Positions 37,201-47,588 of a stretch of 64,000 nt of DNA are shown here, one piece after another. Location of the stretch: the NCBI GenBank assembly GCA_964035545.1, contig OZ037769.1:5060429-5124428 (forward strand). The letters are read 5' to 3'. This DNA is from Bugula neritina. Taxonomy: Eukaryota > Bryozoa > Gymnolaemata > Cheilostomatida > Bugulidae. The notes under the pieces are model-generated. The model searched no databases. It saw only the letters and a program-made list of their open reading frames with translations, and was not told the origin of the DNA. Position 1 is the first letter of the stretch, and every line of letters starts with the position of its first letter. Position numbers and translations under genes: made by a program.

Positions 37201-40153
37201 AAGTGAATAATGTACACATTAACATGGTTGAAGCGTAACAGGGTCAGCCATGTTAATGAGTAGAACTATCTCTTGCCTATAAAGACTCCTGGTAGCTACA
37301 AGTTAGCTTCAATCTACATTCAAATTATGGCACTGCTTGTCCCAATTAAAACATTATTAACTTATTTCATCCTCAAACTGATCTATTTCAGTAAAAATCG
37401 ATCTAAACCGAATTGCCAATGATTTAGTTAATGCAATCTAATTCAACGATGGGGGAACATTAAATTAGATAACTTGTACAACATGTTTAATCCCAGGTTA
37501 CTAATTATATACTAATATATAAATACAATTACAACTTCATATTACTAGCATAAGCAATGTGTAGATAGCGTATAGATAGTGACATGCAGAAAAACATGTT
37601 ATATCGTGATTTGGATTAATTTTTACTAAAAATAATCATTTACTCCCTAAAGACCAGATGTCTAGAGGGCATAAGAGCTTAGGCTAAACTATGTCAGACA
37701 CCCTTACTTATCAGAAGTAGTGTTAGGAAATGAGGCTACAGAGTAAACTTTACGGCAAAGTGGGAGATTAGTATCAAATGTGAGTGGAAGTAGATGTTGA
37801 AGTGCCAGTATTCCAATGGGATTAGTTCAGTTCTTCACTTTCAGGGATGTATCAATGTGACACCCCTCTGTTCCCAAAACCTCAAACTACGTTACCAGAG
37901 GTGGGGCTAGTAGTCAACCCCCCCTCTAATTAGTTCAAAAGTATAGAAACTACAGCCATCTAGTGTTCAAGCTACTCAATGCATGCTGGCTTGGACTGAT
38001 TCAGACAACAAATATTTTTTCTTTCAAAGATAAATATTAACTTGAAATGTTTTAGCGGAAGTGTCTTACATCCGGGTCTTTAGACAGCAGGTCATTGTGA
38101 TGATGGCTGGCATCGATTGATCTTTTGACTACACTGTGGTGGTGCAGGCTATAGAAATCTAGATCATCAAATATCTACAAAAATATAAATACCAACTTAT
38201 ATAAACCTGCCAGACATACACCCACAGATCTCTCTTACATCACACCAACCCGATGGATTACTAAGACTTATAGGCCAAGAGTTCACAAACATATACAAAA
38301 TGATTATCAAAACATATCTTTCAGAAAATGTGTTCATGCGAATTGTGTTTTACCTAAATCAGAAAGACTTTTTCACTAACCTATAAATTGATATCAAACC
38401 ACAAACACTATAGAATATATTATAAAAGAACAACCTAAACACAACTCAAGATCATTTTTATAGAGGTAGTTTCATCAGCTCTGTGGAAGTCAATAATACT
38501 ATGGCACAGGTTCAACTTAGCTGTCAAAATCTTCGACCATAAATTTCTTATATTTCTCAATTCATTTAGAATTAAAATCTATACAGGATATTAATATCTT
38601 TGATGTGTTGCTGGTTGTATATTTTCCTAATTATTTTCAGGTGGTGGAGAAGTGTGGAATTTGCATATCTCTCTGAATTCCTTTGATGTACATTTAATAT
38701 AGTGAAAAACAATACCTAGTTACCATCATCTGACAAGTAAAGTGTCAGAAATTACATTTAATCAGATTTAGAGACACTTTTACATAAATTACAAAGACAT
38801 ATCTCTATCATAGAAATATATCTTGATGAAAAAATAAAGCAATGATAAATTTATGCAAAACTAATTAAAATTTGTCAACTTTACTTCAAAAGAATTTGAT
38901 TACCATTAAAAAGCCATGGTTTAGATTTGAATAAGATGTGTAGCTGGAATAAAACTGTTCAACATAGCTGAAGTTTGCCGGCCTTCAATGATGCACAGAT
39001 GTTGAACATCAAGGCAGCGTCTACACTAACTTACAAAATCAATAGCAGAAGTGATGGAGCTAACTGCCAATTTATATATTAACCTAATTTTCTCTGCAGA
39101 TAACAAAGTTATCTTAAAGAAATACAGCAAATGTATTAATCAAAGGCTAAAAGAAGATATCAAGCTGTGAAATTGGTGTATATCAAAGAAAGTGATTGCC
39201 GTAGTAAGGACTTCTAATGAATGCCAATGTTTTCAGAGTCAGCACCATTTTGTTGTTTGCCAATGGGATTAGGACACGCCATTGTTTGACAAAACACTCA
39301 TTTCAAAGTCACAGTGGATGTTTAGATATGCATTGTCTACCACTGTAGATACGAATCTACACATGTAAATACTACATGTGCACACAGGAGATAAATCAAC
39401 ACAATCACTGTACTATGAATACGGAGCTAAATAAAAACTAAGCTAGTTGAAAGTATGTTAATCCTTTTTCTAATCCTTACAGTATTTTAATCAAATATAA
39501 CTCAGCCACGCCTACAACTGTTCACCCTATCTAACTGGTTTATTACACTGTAATTTAGCTGTAAATTTTCCTTACTAGGAGGAAAATATATAGGAAAAGC
39601 CAATAAAGACTGAAAACAAGTTTTACTTAACAGGGGAGTAGTTGTGAATAACATATCGTCTGTAATTCTGGAGGATATTGTGAAAGTTACAAGCAGGTCT
39701 AAAAACATTCTTTAAAAACAGCCCTTTGGAATAATAAATTTTTATAGCAGTCACTGCTCTGCTTTTTACCCAGGATTTAAACAATCATGTAAGAATTTCA
39801 ACTACAGCTCAAAAAATATTGCACCGAGGTGGCGTTTATGTTGACCCACCCCTAAACATTGTACACCTGACTTATAAAAATCTGCTACAGCTGAACCAAA
39901 GTTCATTAACATTATTGCAGTATAATATTGCAGCATTGCAACAGTCAGCTCTCACCTTTTGCCCCAGCTCAAATCCATGTTTCTCTGCTACCTTTTTAGC
40001 AACTCCAATTCCACCTTTAATTTCAACTGCCCACTCATTTGTGTAATGTTCTTGAGCAAGGGAGAGATGAATCAGAGCAAGTGTTGCAAGTAGTGTAGCT
40101 TTCACCACAGTCAACTGATGAGAGCTGCAGGTGTGTGGTGGGTGCCCCAGCAT
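22205..40153 (-). CDS. FURIN: Furin-type proprotein convertase
   Basis: Membrane-bound subtilisin-like endoprotease that cleaves precursors after basic motifs in the TGN and endosomes. Minus-strand exons: 40153-39956, 38174-38070, 36939-36844, 33432-33292, 31657-31581, 30666-30578, 29476-29304, 29037-28895, 27822-27652, 26723-26502, 26153-25968, 25810-25695, then 24149-24066 (or 24891-24394), 23068-22868 and 22599-22205. All phases join, giving 798 residues (human furin 794). Visible in order: signal peptide to about residue 34; prodomain with internal site VVKR84 and a His at 78; activation site RKKR116; catalytic Asp166, His207, oxyanion Asn308 and Ser381 (spacing identical to human 153/194/295/368); P domain with RGD; one cysteine-rich exon of furin-like repeats; one transmembrane segment; a cytoplasmic tail with acidic SSSEGEEDF, like the CK2/TGN-sorting site of furin. 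An out-of-frame ATG lies 5 bases before the chosen start. Confidence 0.95.
23715..23950. repeat. GTGGTGGTA-type simple repeat in furin intron
   Basis: Imperfect GTGGTR triplet repeat about 230 bp long between alternative exon B and the Cys-rich exon. The His/Thr/Ser-rich frame through it has no splice support. Confidence 0.8.
24066..24149 (-). CDS. FURIN: Furin alternative exon B (short), end of P domain
   Basis: 84 bases, phase 1 in and phase 1 out, with a TTTTGTAG acceptor and TCTG|GTAAGA donor. It encodes the last P-domain strand ([17 protein letters not shown]), matching the conserved LVLYGT of furins, followed by a short linker. With this exon the protein is 798 residues. Confidence 0.8.
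24394..24891 (-). CDS. FURIN: Furin alternative exon A (long), end of P domain plus linker
   Basis: This exon enters in phase 1 from the same upstream exon and encodes an equivalent P-domain end ([19 protein letters not shown]). A hydrophilic linker of about 140 residues follows, with a repeated [10 protein letters not shown] motif and a His cluster (HGDHHHRVG). A GATG|GTAACG donor at 24393 leaves it in phase 1, so it can join the Cys-rich exon (936-residue protein). If the donor is skipped, a stop at 24362-24364 gives a soluble 748-residue enzyme without Cys-rich region or membrane anchor. Confidence 0.75.
25009..25206. mobile_element. MITE-like element with terminal inverted repeats in furin intron
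   Basis: About 198 bp. The ends are an exact 13-bp inverted repeat (GTAAAAATGGCAC ... GTGCCATTTTTAC). A second inner inverted pair, AAATGGAAAAGTAGGA with TCCTACTTTTCCATTT, is also exact. The interior is CCCAAACC-rich and has no reading frame. Size, TIRs and lack of coding capacity fit a non-autonomous DNA transposon. Confidence 0.75.
25555..25662. repeat. 20-bp minisatellite in furin intron
   Basis: About five copies of CACCTGACCAAGTACGACAC with GTG/TAT variants, just upstream (plus strand) of the exon 25695-25810. Confidence 0.85.
26770..27010. repeat. (ACTC)n tetranucleotide repeat in furin intron
   Basis: Long imperfect CACT/ACTC repeat with a few CCCG interruptions. Confidence 0.9.
27829..28225. 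repeat. Degenerate TATAGTACATAG repeat in furin intron
   Basis: About 400 bp of variants of ATAGTACATAGTGTATAGTA. It begins directly next to the acceptor of the exon 27652-27822. Confidence 0.85.
29481..29690. repeat. About 20-bp minisatellite in furin intron
   Basis: Around ten copies of GTATAGAAGTAAGTATAGTG-type units, starting a few bases beyond the acceptor of the exon 29304-29476. The Tyr/Leu-rich minus-strand frames through it are artefacts. Confidence 0.85.
31784..31947. mobile_element. Foldback (hairpin) element, copy 1
   Basis: The arms TAAGCAACTC (31791) and GAGCTGCTTA (31931) are inverted repeats. The whole 150-bp element is a long imperfect palindrome whose centre pairs TTTGGAGTTGGGGGTT with AACCTCCTAACTCCAAA. 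The same element recurs at 34125-34273. Confidence 0.7.
33105..33212. repeat. Simple repeat, ATATACTAGTACTACA type
   Basis: Several copies of a 16-bp unit decaying into ACTAC words, in the furin intron downstream (plus strand: left) of the exon 33292-33432. Confidence 0.75.
34125..34273. mobile_element. Foldback (hairpin) element, copy 2
   Basis: A 149-bp imperfect palindrome with arms CATTCTGTGAGCAGCTCC and GGAGCTGCTTATAGAATG. The centre (GAGTTTGGAGTT...AACTCCAAACTC) and the length match the copy at 31784-31947. Confidence 0.75.
34404..34466 (-). mobile_element. SINE tail fragment
   Basis: On the minus strand CTTAGCCCGATTTAAC and GGGATTCTCTCTCAGGGATG match the tail of the SINE at 6785-7005 in the same order. 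The tRNA-like head is absent. Confidence 0.5.
34795..35010. repeat. 31-bp minisatellite
   Basis: Six to seven copies of a 31-bp unit containing AACTTACATGTACAGCTGAC and TAAGTATAAGTA, in a furin intron. The units touch without unique spacers, so this is not a CRISPR. Confidence 0.92.
35819..35861. repeat. Strong GC-rich hairpin
   Basis: CCCATATACGGATGGGGGTG pairs with CACCCCCTCCGTATATGGG across a 4-base loop, with one bulged base. It sits in a furin intron. Confidence 0.85.
36530..36725 (-). mobile_element. tRNA-derived SINE, copy 2
   Basis: Minus strand: head with GGTGTATTGGCTAGAGAAC and B-box-like GGTTTGAGTCC, body GAGAAGGGCATCTAGTCATA, tail ATCAGAGGTTCTCATAGGGA. It matches copy 1 throughout. 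It lies 119 bp from a furin exon, within an intron. Confidence 0.7.
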
Positions 40154-42591
40154 GTCATCCAGTTAAACTGTTTATATACATCTCAGAGACACGCAGCAAC
40201 ATGAAGATGGAAGACAAGTTGTAATATCCAAATGATCTATATGCTCAGGCCTAAATCAAACACATGGTAGTTGGATGACTTAATTCAAATGATTTGCTAA
40301 TAAACCAAAATTGTCAATAATTTAGTAGAGAAAGTTAATTCTCGAATGTTAGTTAGTTAAACTGCAACTTACCCGCTAGAATTTTGAGTATTTGAATATG
40401 TCAAAACTAAATTAAAAAACTTAAACAATGTAAATTGTCATATTGCATCAAAATGGTAGCATTAGATTGTGGTAGGAACTAGCACTGCTCTGATAGTGGA
40501 AATACTTAAGATGTTAAGTGGCTGCCACAGCCTCTATGTTTTAGTATCATATATAAAGCATGTAAAGATTATAGCAAACATGCAAAGGAACCTTTCAGCA
40601 CAGATGATGAGCTATATTCAATGATAAAATTAATATATAAATAAATGAAGCCCAGCTGTTACCACTGAATGAGATGTGAACTAGATCTGACATCAGTATG
40701 AGTATATCTAATCATTTCAATAAACTACACTTTATCTACACAAAAACAATTTATATTATAGTTGGCATACAACATGTCTATTTCTACTTAGAGTATAGCA
40801 ATTACTTTTCAAACAAATATAACTATCCTGAATATCTCAAATATGTAGCTAGTAGCCATAGGCTCACTGCCCAAAAAGCGTTAGAATGCATGTAAATTTA
40901 GAAAAAAATAAAATACCAGTTCAACTGTAAAAATTTTCAAGAAATAAAAGCACTAAACATTTTCAGTTTAAGTTTCTAGATAAAGATAAAATAACTTATA
41001 CTTAAGAGCTTGCACTCATAGAACTAAATTATACATTGTTAATAGCAGATCTTTGATTAAGAGGTTTAATTGCCAGATTCACTCATATTGGTAGACTTTT
41101 CTTAGTTTAAACTCAATTTCAAGACTTAGAGTGAGTTTAAAGGATTATAACCCAAGTAACTTAAACTTGTCAAGTTGAAATTATTATTGCCATCAGTGAC
41201 CGATGTCATAAAAAAAGTGAGACTGAAGGTGGTAGCAAAAGAGAAAAATGACCAAGGCAGTAGCCTAACACACAGCACATTGATTATCTTATCATTATGA
41301 TTATCTCATATGCATAAGCTTAATTTTTGTTATTAAACAAATTTTGATTTACACGTTTATTAATTGACTTCTCCTTTAACTTGAGACAATTAACTGCTAA
41401 TAGCCATAAAGCTAAGACTTAAAAGTTCAATAATAATCAATAAAACTTTTAGTAAAAGTAAAACTAAATGACTATAAGATTAAGCGAGAGTAAGAATATG
41501 TAGACTAAAATTAAAGAACTTTCCATATTCGTATAATTTGAAATTATAATAATTAATAAATTACTATTACTATTAGTATTACTATTAATATTAGAATATC
41601 AATCAGAAAGTAAAGTCATATTCAAATTTCAAGAGTTATTGATATTATCAAGACATTTATATTGATAATTGATATGACTCATTTTAAAAATGAATGTAAA
41701 TTTTAAATCAAGATGCCCGTGTTTTTATTATAAGAGTATCTGTAACTATAAGTGTAAATGAATATTAAATTTAATATAACAACATCAAGTTCAACATGCA
41801 TAGCTTTACAAGATGAGGTATAACTACAAGTATAAGCCTAAAAGTTTAAGTACCACAAACTCAAATAGCAAGTAAAAGCGGATTAGTCAACATTACCGCT
41901 AACAGCAACACCAACAGTAACAATAACAGACACAATAACACTAACAGTAACTTACTAAGTCTATTAGTATTAGTAATAGTAATACTAATAGTAATAGTTA
42001 TACTTATACTGTTATAGTTATAGTAACTCTAAGTCCAACAGCAGCCAAAAATTACAAATCCAAGTTGAAGTTGAATTACTTTAATATTTTGAGCAAACGA
42101 CTATTACAAATAGAGACATTTAAAAAAACTAAAAACAAGAATTTGATCGTGATAAGTAGTTTTACCTACTACATGAATCGCGAACACCATTACATAGTCA
42201 ACGTGAGTACAGGAACAACTAAAAAAATATTTTCACTGAGAGTAGATTGTTGATACCGTTGATGCGGTGATTCCAGAAACTAAGCTACTGCAGAACCTAT
42301 CCGCAAAACTGTAGTGTGTAACAAAACAACGCTCAACACATACATGTTGAGCTACACAATTACACATTTGAATAGTTTCCGTTTCCGTACCTTTATTTTC
42401 TTTCGGTTCTCAAAAATAGATTTTATTTTGGTGACTTTACTAACTAAAATAAAACGGTTGCACAAGCTCTCACAGATTTTTTTATACTTTTTAGGATTAT
42501 TCTAGAATACATGTTTATGTTATAATAATTTCAAATAAATTTTGACTCTAAGTGAAGTTGTGAAATTCAAATTTATGTAGTTGACCTGGAA
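40154..42591. other. Divergent intergenic region between furin and RXYLT1
   Basis: This 2.4-kb AT-rich stretch should hold the promoters of both genes, which point away from each other. I see no exon, TATA box placement or CpG-rich island that I could defend. It contains degenerate TAGTAT/ATACTA simple repeats at about 41540-41600 and 41880-42030. Confidence 0.6.
41880..42030. repeat. TAGTAATA / AACAGTAAC simple repeat
   Basis: Imperfect AACACCAACAGTAAC words pass into TAGTATTAGTAATAGTAATA words, the same type as the field at 20120-20300. Confidence 0.7.
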
Positions 42592-45500
42592 ATGAACCTG
42601 CGAATCGCAGGGTGTATATTGACTCTTTACACGATAGCGGCAGTGATTGCTGTTGCGTATATTCTTTTTAAAAGATCTCAACTACTATCACAGCTTTCAC
42701 TTAAAGACAACCTTTCTCATTTTGACTCTTCTCTGGGCGATAGAAAAGTAAATACAAATCTTGCATCTAATAGATATGGATTTTGGAGAAATCAAAGGCT
42801 TCGGAACGGAGCTATTGCTCGGACTTGGAGAGGCAGTAAGAATAACTTTATATTTGTTAAAAAGTATATTTAAGTTTGTTGTTTTAATACAATAATTATC
42901 TCATTAAATGCAGTTGTTTAGTTTTGCTGTTCAGGTTCCACTTTTAGTCTCAAAACTGGTCTTGCGATAGATAATGATTAGAAATAGATGGCTGTGGGAC
43001 ATGGGACTGGGTAATAGTAATACTAAGTCTAATATGATTATGAATAATTGTCACCCAACTCCAAGTCGCATGGCATTCGAATTAGCTGCTGAAACATATT
43101 GAGGTAAATTGAAAAATAATACTTGGTTGCAAACTACCATAACTAATACCCATTCTTATGGCTATGCAGATACCGTTTGAGTATCGAATAATTATAGAAA
43201 AAATTAAAGTAAAACTGCATAACTTTCTACAAATAACTATTATAGTTTTAATTTGGTCTTAAGAGTTAGTCACTTACCAGTTAGTTATTAAAGATGTGTG
43301 CGTGCATGTGTCTGTTACAAGAGATTCAAATTGTATAAAGTAAACCTATTTTTTTAAATCAAAGTAACAAGTAAAGGCATAAATATGATAAAAATTATAT
43401 AATACTTTAAATTTACTATAGTGAAGTAAAACTTTGTAACCAAAATTACAGTAGAGAAGCTATACACTAAAAGGTACACCAAAAAGGAAAAGCACCTAGA
43501 CAAAAGAATGCTGAGAACTAAAAGTCATAATATACACAGTTTGGTTCTTTTGACAAGCACTTTGGTAGCTATTTACCTGGGAGGGGGGGGGGGGAGAATG
43601 ATATACTGCTGCATTTACATTTAGCACAATGATGCAATCATTTTATGTTGGTTGTAACCACAACTAGTCACTTTAGGGATTCTATAAATACTACAAAGTT
43701 TGTAGACAAATGATCTGACCAATGCTAAATTATTAAGGTTTTATTTGTATTCACCAATCAGTTTGTGTTGTAGGTAACAAATTGTCTATTCCAACTAGAC
43801 TGAATTCTTTTGCTACGGTTGTGGATTTGGAACTGGACAAAAAATACTGGGATCAATGGGCGCCTATCAATTTTTCAGCTCAGTATGATAATAAAAAGAT
43901 TTCTCAAAAGCTAAAACACAAAATGTTAACGGACTTTGAATATGATGTTGACATCTGGTCAAATAATGGATTAGGTAAGCTACAATGATTAAAAATATGT
44001 TTTAAAAGCGGTACCATCATTTTTATACTTTGTGCTACTTGGCAAATGAAATTATATGTATTCCTGTAACAAATTGTTTTCTAAAAGCTTAGATATTACT
44101 TGTAATAATCTTGTTTATTTTTAAAAGTAACTAGCTTGGTTCATGTTTGCTGCTAGGGGAATATTTATGGCAGCATATATTGAAAGGAGAAGTTAAGTTA
44201 CGTCCTGATAAACTCTATCAATATGGTGAAAAGATTATTAGAAAAGTCAAATACAGGTTGGTAAGATTTTGATATAGTATTGTTATTTATAATTTACTGA
44301 GTTTTTGCTGTTTTTGTATCATTGGAAAATTTGAGGCATACCGATTCTAATTAGCGTAGTGTTTGGTGGTTAGTAAAGATATATTATGCAATATGCAGTA
44401 TAGAGAGAGAGATATTAATTAATTTCTTCACTCCTAAGTAACTGAAATCATTTTTCTGATGAACTCCTTAAGATTTTCCAAATTTTTTTCAATATTAAAT
44501 TGTTGAAAAATTTGCTTAATATCTGTATGTAATATTACTCAGACTGTAAAATCACATATTTTTTTTCAATATTTTATTTACTATTTCTTCAGTACCGCAA
44601 CAGCTCTATGGAAAGTGTACAGTATATGTTTATCTCCGATCAAGTTCTCTCTATTAGCTGTGCTATTACACAATATAATAATATATGATACAATATAGTA
44701 TGTGATGCAATATAACAATATATGGCACAATATAATAGTATATAATACAATATAATAGCAGATAATACAAAATAGTAATATATAATACAGCATAATAGTA
44801 TAATACGTATTGTTTTGTCTTAGATTTAAGGGAGGTAACAGGCTTAACGTAGCCTTTCTGCCAGACACTACTGAGCACATTGTACTTGTACTGAATGCCA
44901 GAGATAATAGGACTGCTGCCACTGCTAAGGATTGGCTTGATGGTTTAGCTGACTTAGAGTTTATTCAGGTCTGGCGGGTGTAAACTTCATTCTATCTTTC
45001 AATAATTATCTCACGAGAATATAGATACAGCTAGTGAAAAGTGTAACCTATTTATAACTTTTTATACTTATTTTTTAACCTATAAATGCTATTATATACT
45101 AATTCCAACCTTTTGTTAAGCAAATTTTAGCATTCAATTTATGAGAGAGTTGAAAAAACGTATGTTTGCATGAATAGCAATACTTCTTCCTTGCTGCCTT
45201 TATGCAAGTAATTTAATTAACGTCAGCATGTAAGTTCTGAATAATATAGAGTAGTCATGGTCTAGTAGTTAGAGGCTTAGCATGACCTGGGAGGTCAAAG
45301 GTTCGAATTCTAGCTGGCCCGTTGATGGTGTCAGAAAGGGTATCTAATAATAACTGCTCTTGTGTCAAACTATTGTCAGCATGGTAAGATGTACAATCAT
45401 TAGCGTGCTAAAAAATCTTTATGGTCTTAATAACCCCTGTGGTCAGATGTTCTCAGGGGTTGGAAACTTTAAAACAGACATGAGTAGGTTTCAGCTTATA

Positions 45501-47588
45501 TGCAGTGTGAGCAGGTCTGTATCCGTGGTGTGGACAGGTCTGAAAGTTTTTGATGCTTAGTGGAATAGCAAGTTTCTACATTTAGTCATGATAAAAAACT
45601 ACTACAGCTGAAACATGTATTTCATTTCATGCTGCAGAACGCCGGACTGGTGCTGATAGGAGATGAAATGTGTGACAATACTTGGCTGTTACCATATCTT
45701 AATTCTAAAAATAGAACATCTCTCAAGTTCATCTACCTCGTGTACGATAGCCCTCTCGTCAACAATGTTAATGTCTTTCAGTTTCCATTAGGCGTGGCCA
45801 CGTAAGTAGGAAATATATCGGTACTGTGATATAAATTACTCTTTCCTACTAATTATTTGTTTTTGTTTTTGCTTTTGTAGTTTTGCAATTTTTTAACTGC
45901 CATATAAACTTTTTATGCACGGGAATTGTTTAAATTTATGTAAGTTAATGTGTGGTTGTACATGTAACGTATTTTTTCCAGTTTTGTGATACAAAACCTC
46001 TTTTTATTTTGCATCAGGTATAGGAATTTCCCATTGCCGGCATTCCCCGACATAGTTGTACCCGCACACAGGAAGTACGTGTGTAATTTCATGGGTACTG
46101 TCTACGCCAACTCATCTCGGGAGAAGCTTGTTGAAATACTATCACATATACACCAGAAGGCTGGCAGACAGCTGTGTTATATCAAGAGAAGACAAGAGTA
46201 AGCCTTGCACTCAACTAACACAATACATACATCTTCAGAGTAACAATGAATTGTGGTGCCCGAAATATCATTTTACTTTGTTTAATAAAGTAATGAAAAC
46301 AAAATGTTTCAAGTATACATATTTATAATTAAATTGCCACTAAAGATATATTCAAAATTAAAAGTAGTTCGTGTTCATGTCTGTTTTTATTTACAACATG
46401 CTGGCTGATAGTATTTATGCACTCAACCAACACGAAACATAATATATTTAAAGTTTAGTTTAATCCACATATTCATAGAGTTGTCTTCTCACAGTTGGCA
46501 ATCGCATGAGACACCTCAAAGCCTCTCAGACTATGTGAGTGTACTGAAGTCATCTGACCTCACCCTCTGCCCTGTGGGACTCAACTCGGAGAGTTACAGG
46601 ATATACGAAGCTCTGAGTGTTGGCTCGCTGCCGGTGGTAGAAGACCGGGTGGTCACCGACAGCTGTGCTGACACACCCTTTAGGTGGGATGGAATTTGTA
46701 ACTCATGATGACCTTTAGTTGTATATTTTATTTTCTTTCTTTGCAATACGTATGAGTTTACAATACAAGAGCATATAACATGTATTTATGGACAAGTGGT
46801 GTAGATTTGATGGCAGTAAAGTGAATAAATAGCTCTTACTATATTCACCGTTGAAACTGGATCAGTTTACTTAATTTAGTACACACTGGGAATCTCTAGT
46901 TTTTAGCTCTTTTTTACAATTTAGCTGCTAATAAACATGGGTTTTTGCCCAAAAGTAGTAAAATATTAATAATAACACCTAAACAGTCAAGGTTCTTTTT
47001 AATTTAGCTTGATTTCCCATGTTTTTTCTTAATTATTCAGCTACGTTTAATTGCAGACTGTTATGGGTTTTTCGTAATGGTCCGCAATCCAAATTAGCTA
47101 AATTAGGTAAAATGACCCAACTAACAAAGTTTTGCTCTTTGAATTGTTAAAAAATTACGTGTTGTTACTGAAAAACATTAGTTTACACAGTAGTCACAGC
47201 ATATCATTTTCTTTTCTAGTTAATTATAACCACCTTTTCACTAGAATCCAACAAATTTTTTTGTCGGAATATTCAGCTTGTAATGCTGTATGGCGTACAC
47301 TGCTACCTCATACTTGTAAGTTGTCTTCTCTATTCAAATATTATATTTACTGTATCGCAGTTTCTGCTTTCTTCTTTTAGACTATTGAAAACTCACAAGG
47401 CTCCTGTAATATACATAAAGGATTGGAGTGAACTGGCTGAGATACTGAAGAAAGAGTTGCAGATGTCAGAAGTTTCCAGAAGGACTCGACGGGCTGACAT
47501 TCTGTCGTGGTATGAAGGATTCCGGCAAACTTTGAGTGACCAATTCACACAAACGGTTTCCAGCAACTTTTTTGACATGAAATGAAAT
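42592..47588 (+). CDS. RXYLT1: RXYLT1 (TMEM5), ribitol-5-phosphate xylosyltransferase
   Basis: Type II Golgi glycosyltransferase that uses UDP-xylose to add xylose to ribitol-5-phosphate in the O-mannosyl (core M3) glycan of alpha-dystroglycan. Exons: 42592-42835, 43774-43974, 44157-44256, 44824-44977, 45638-45801, 46018-46197, 46495-46683 and 47381-47585, plus the stop. All phases join; 478 residues (human 443). The N-terminal anchor is at about residues 7-26 (GCILTLYTIAAVIAVAYILF). Family segments: YLWQHI, CDNTWLLPYL, VYDSP, FQFPLGVATYRNFP, YVCNFMGTVYANSSR, SDLTLCPVGLNSESYRIYEA, SLPVVED and IKDWSEL. The LCPVG...YRIYE block is the exostosin-like core. In exon 4 I chose the donor CGG|GTGTAA over CAG|GTCTGG because it keeps the family length. 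The first exon's stem region is longer than in human. Confidence 0.95.
44675..44812. repeat. ACAATATAATAGTATATAAT repeat in RXYLT1 intron 3
   Basis: AT-rich repeat of about 21-bp units ending just before the acceptor of the exon 44824-44977. Confidence 0.8.
45246..45367 (+). mobile_element. tRNA-derived SINE, copy 3, in RXYLT1 intron 4
   Basis: Head with TGGTCTAGTAGTTAGAGG (A-box-like) and GGTTCGAATTC (B box, 45300-45310). The body GTCAGAAAGGGTATCTAATA...ACTGCTCTTGTG matches copies 1 and 2. No acceptor stem or cloverleaf closes around it, so it is not a tRNA gene. Confidence 0.65.

Noticed and set aside
45246-45320. tRNA gene
   Set aside because: A and B boxes are present, but no matching acceptor stem is seen and the downstream body is shared with other SINE copies.
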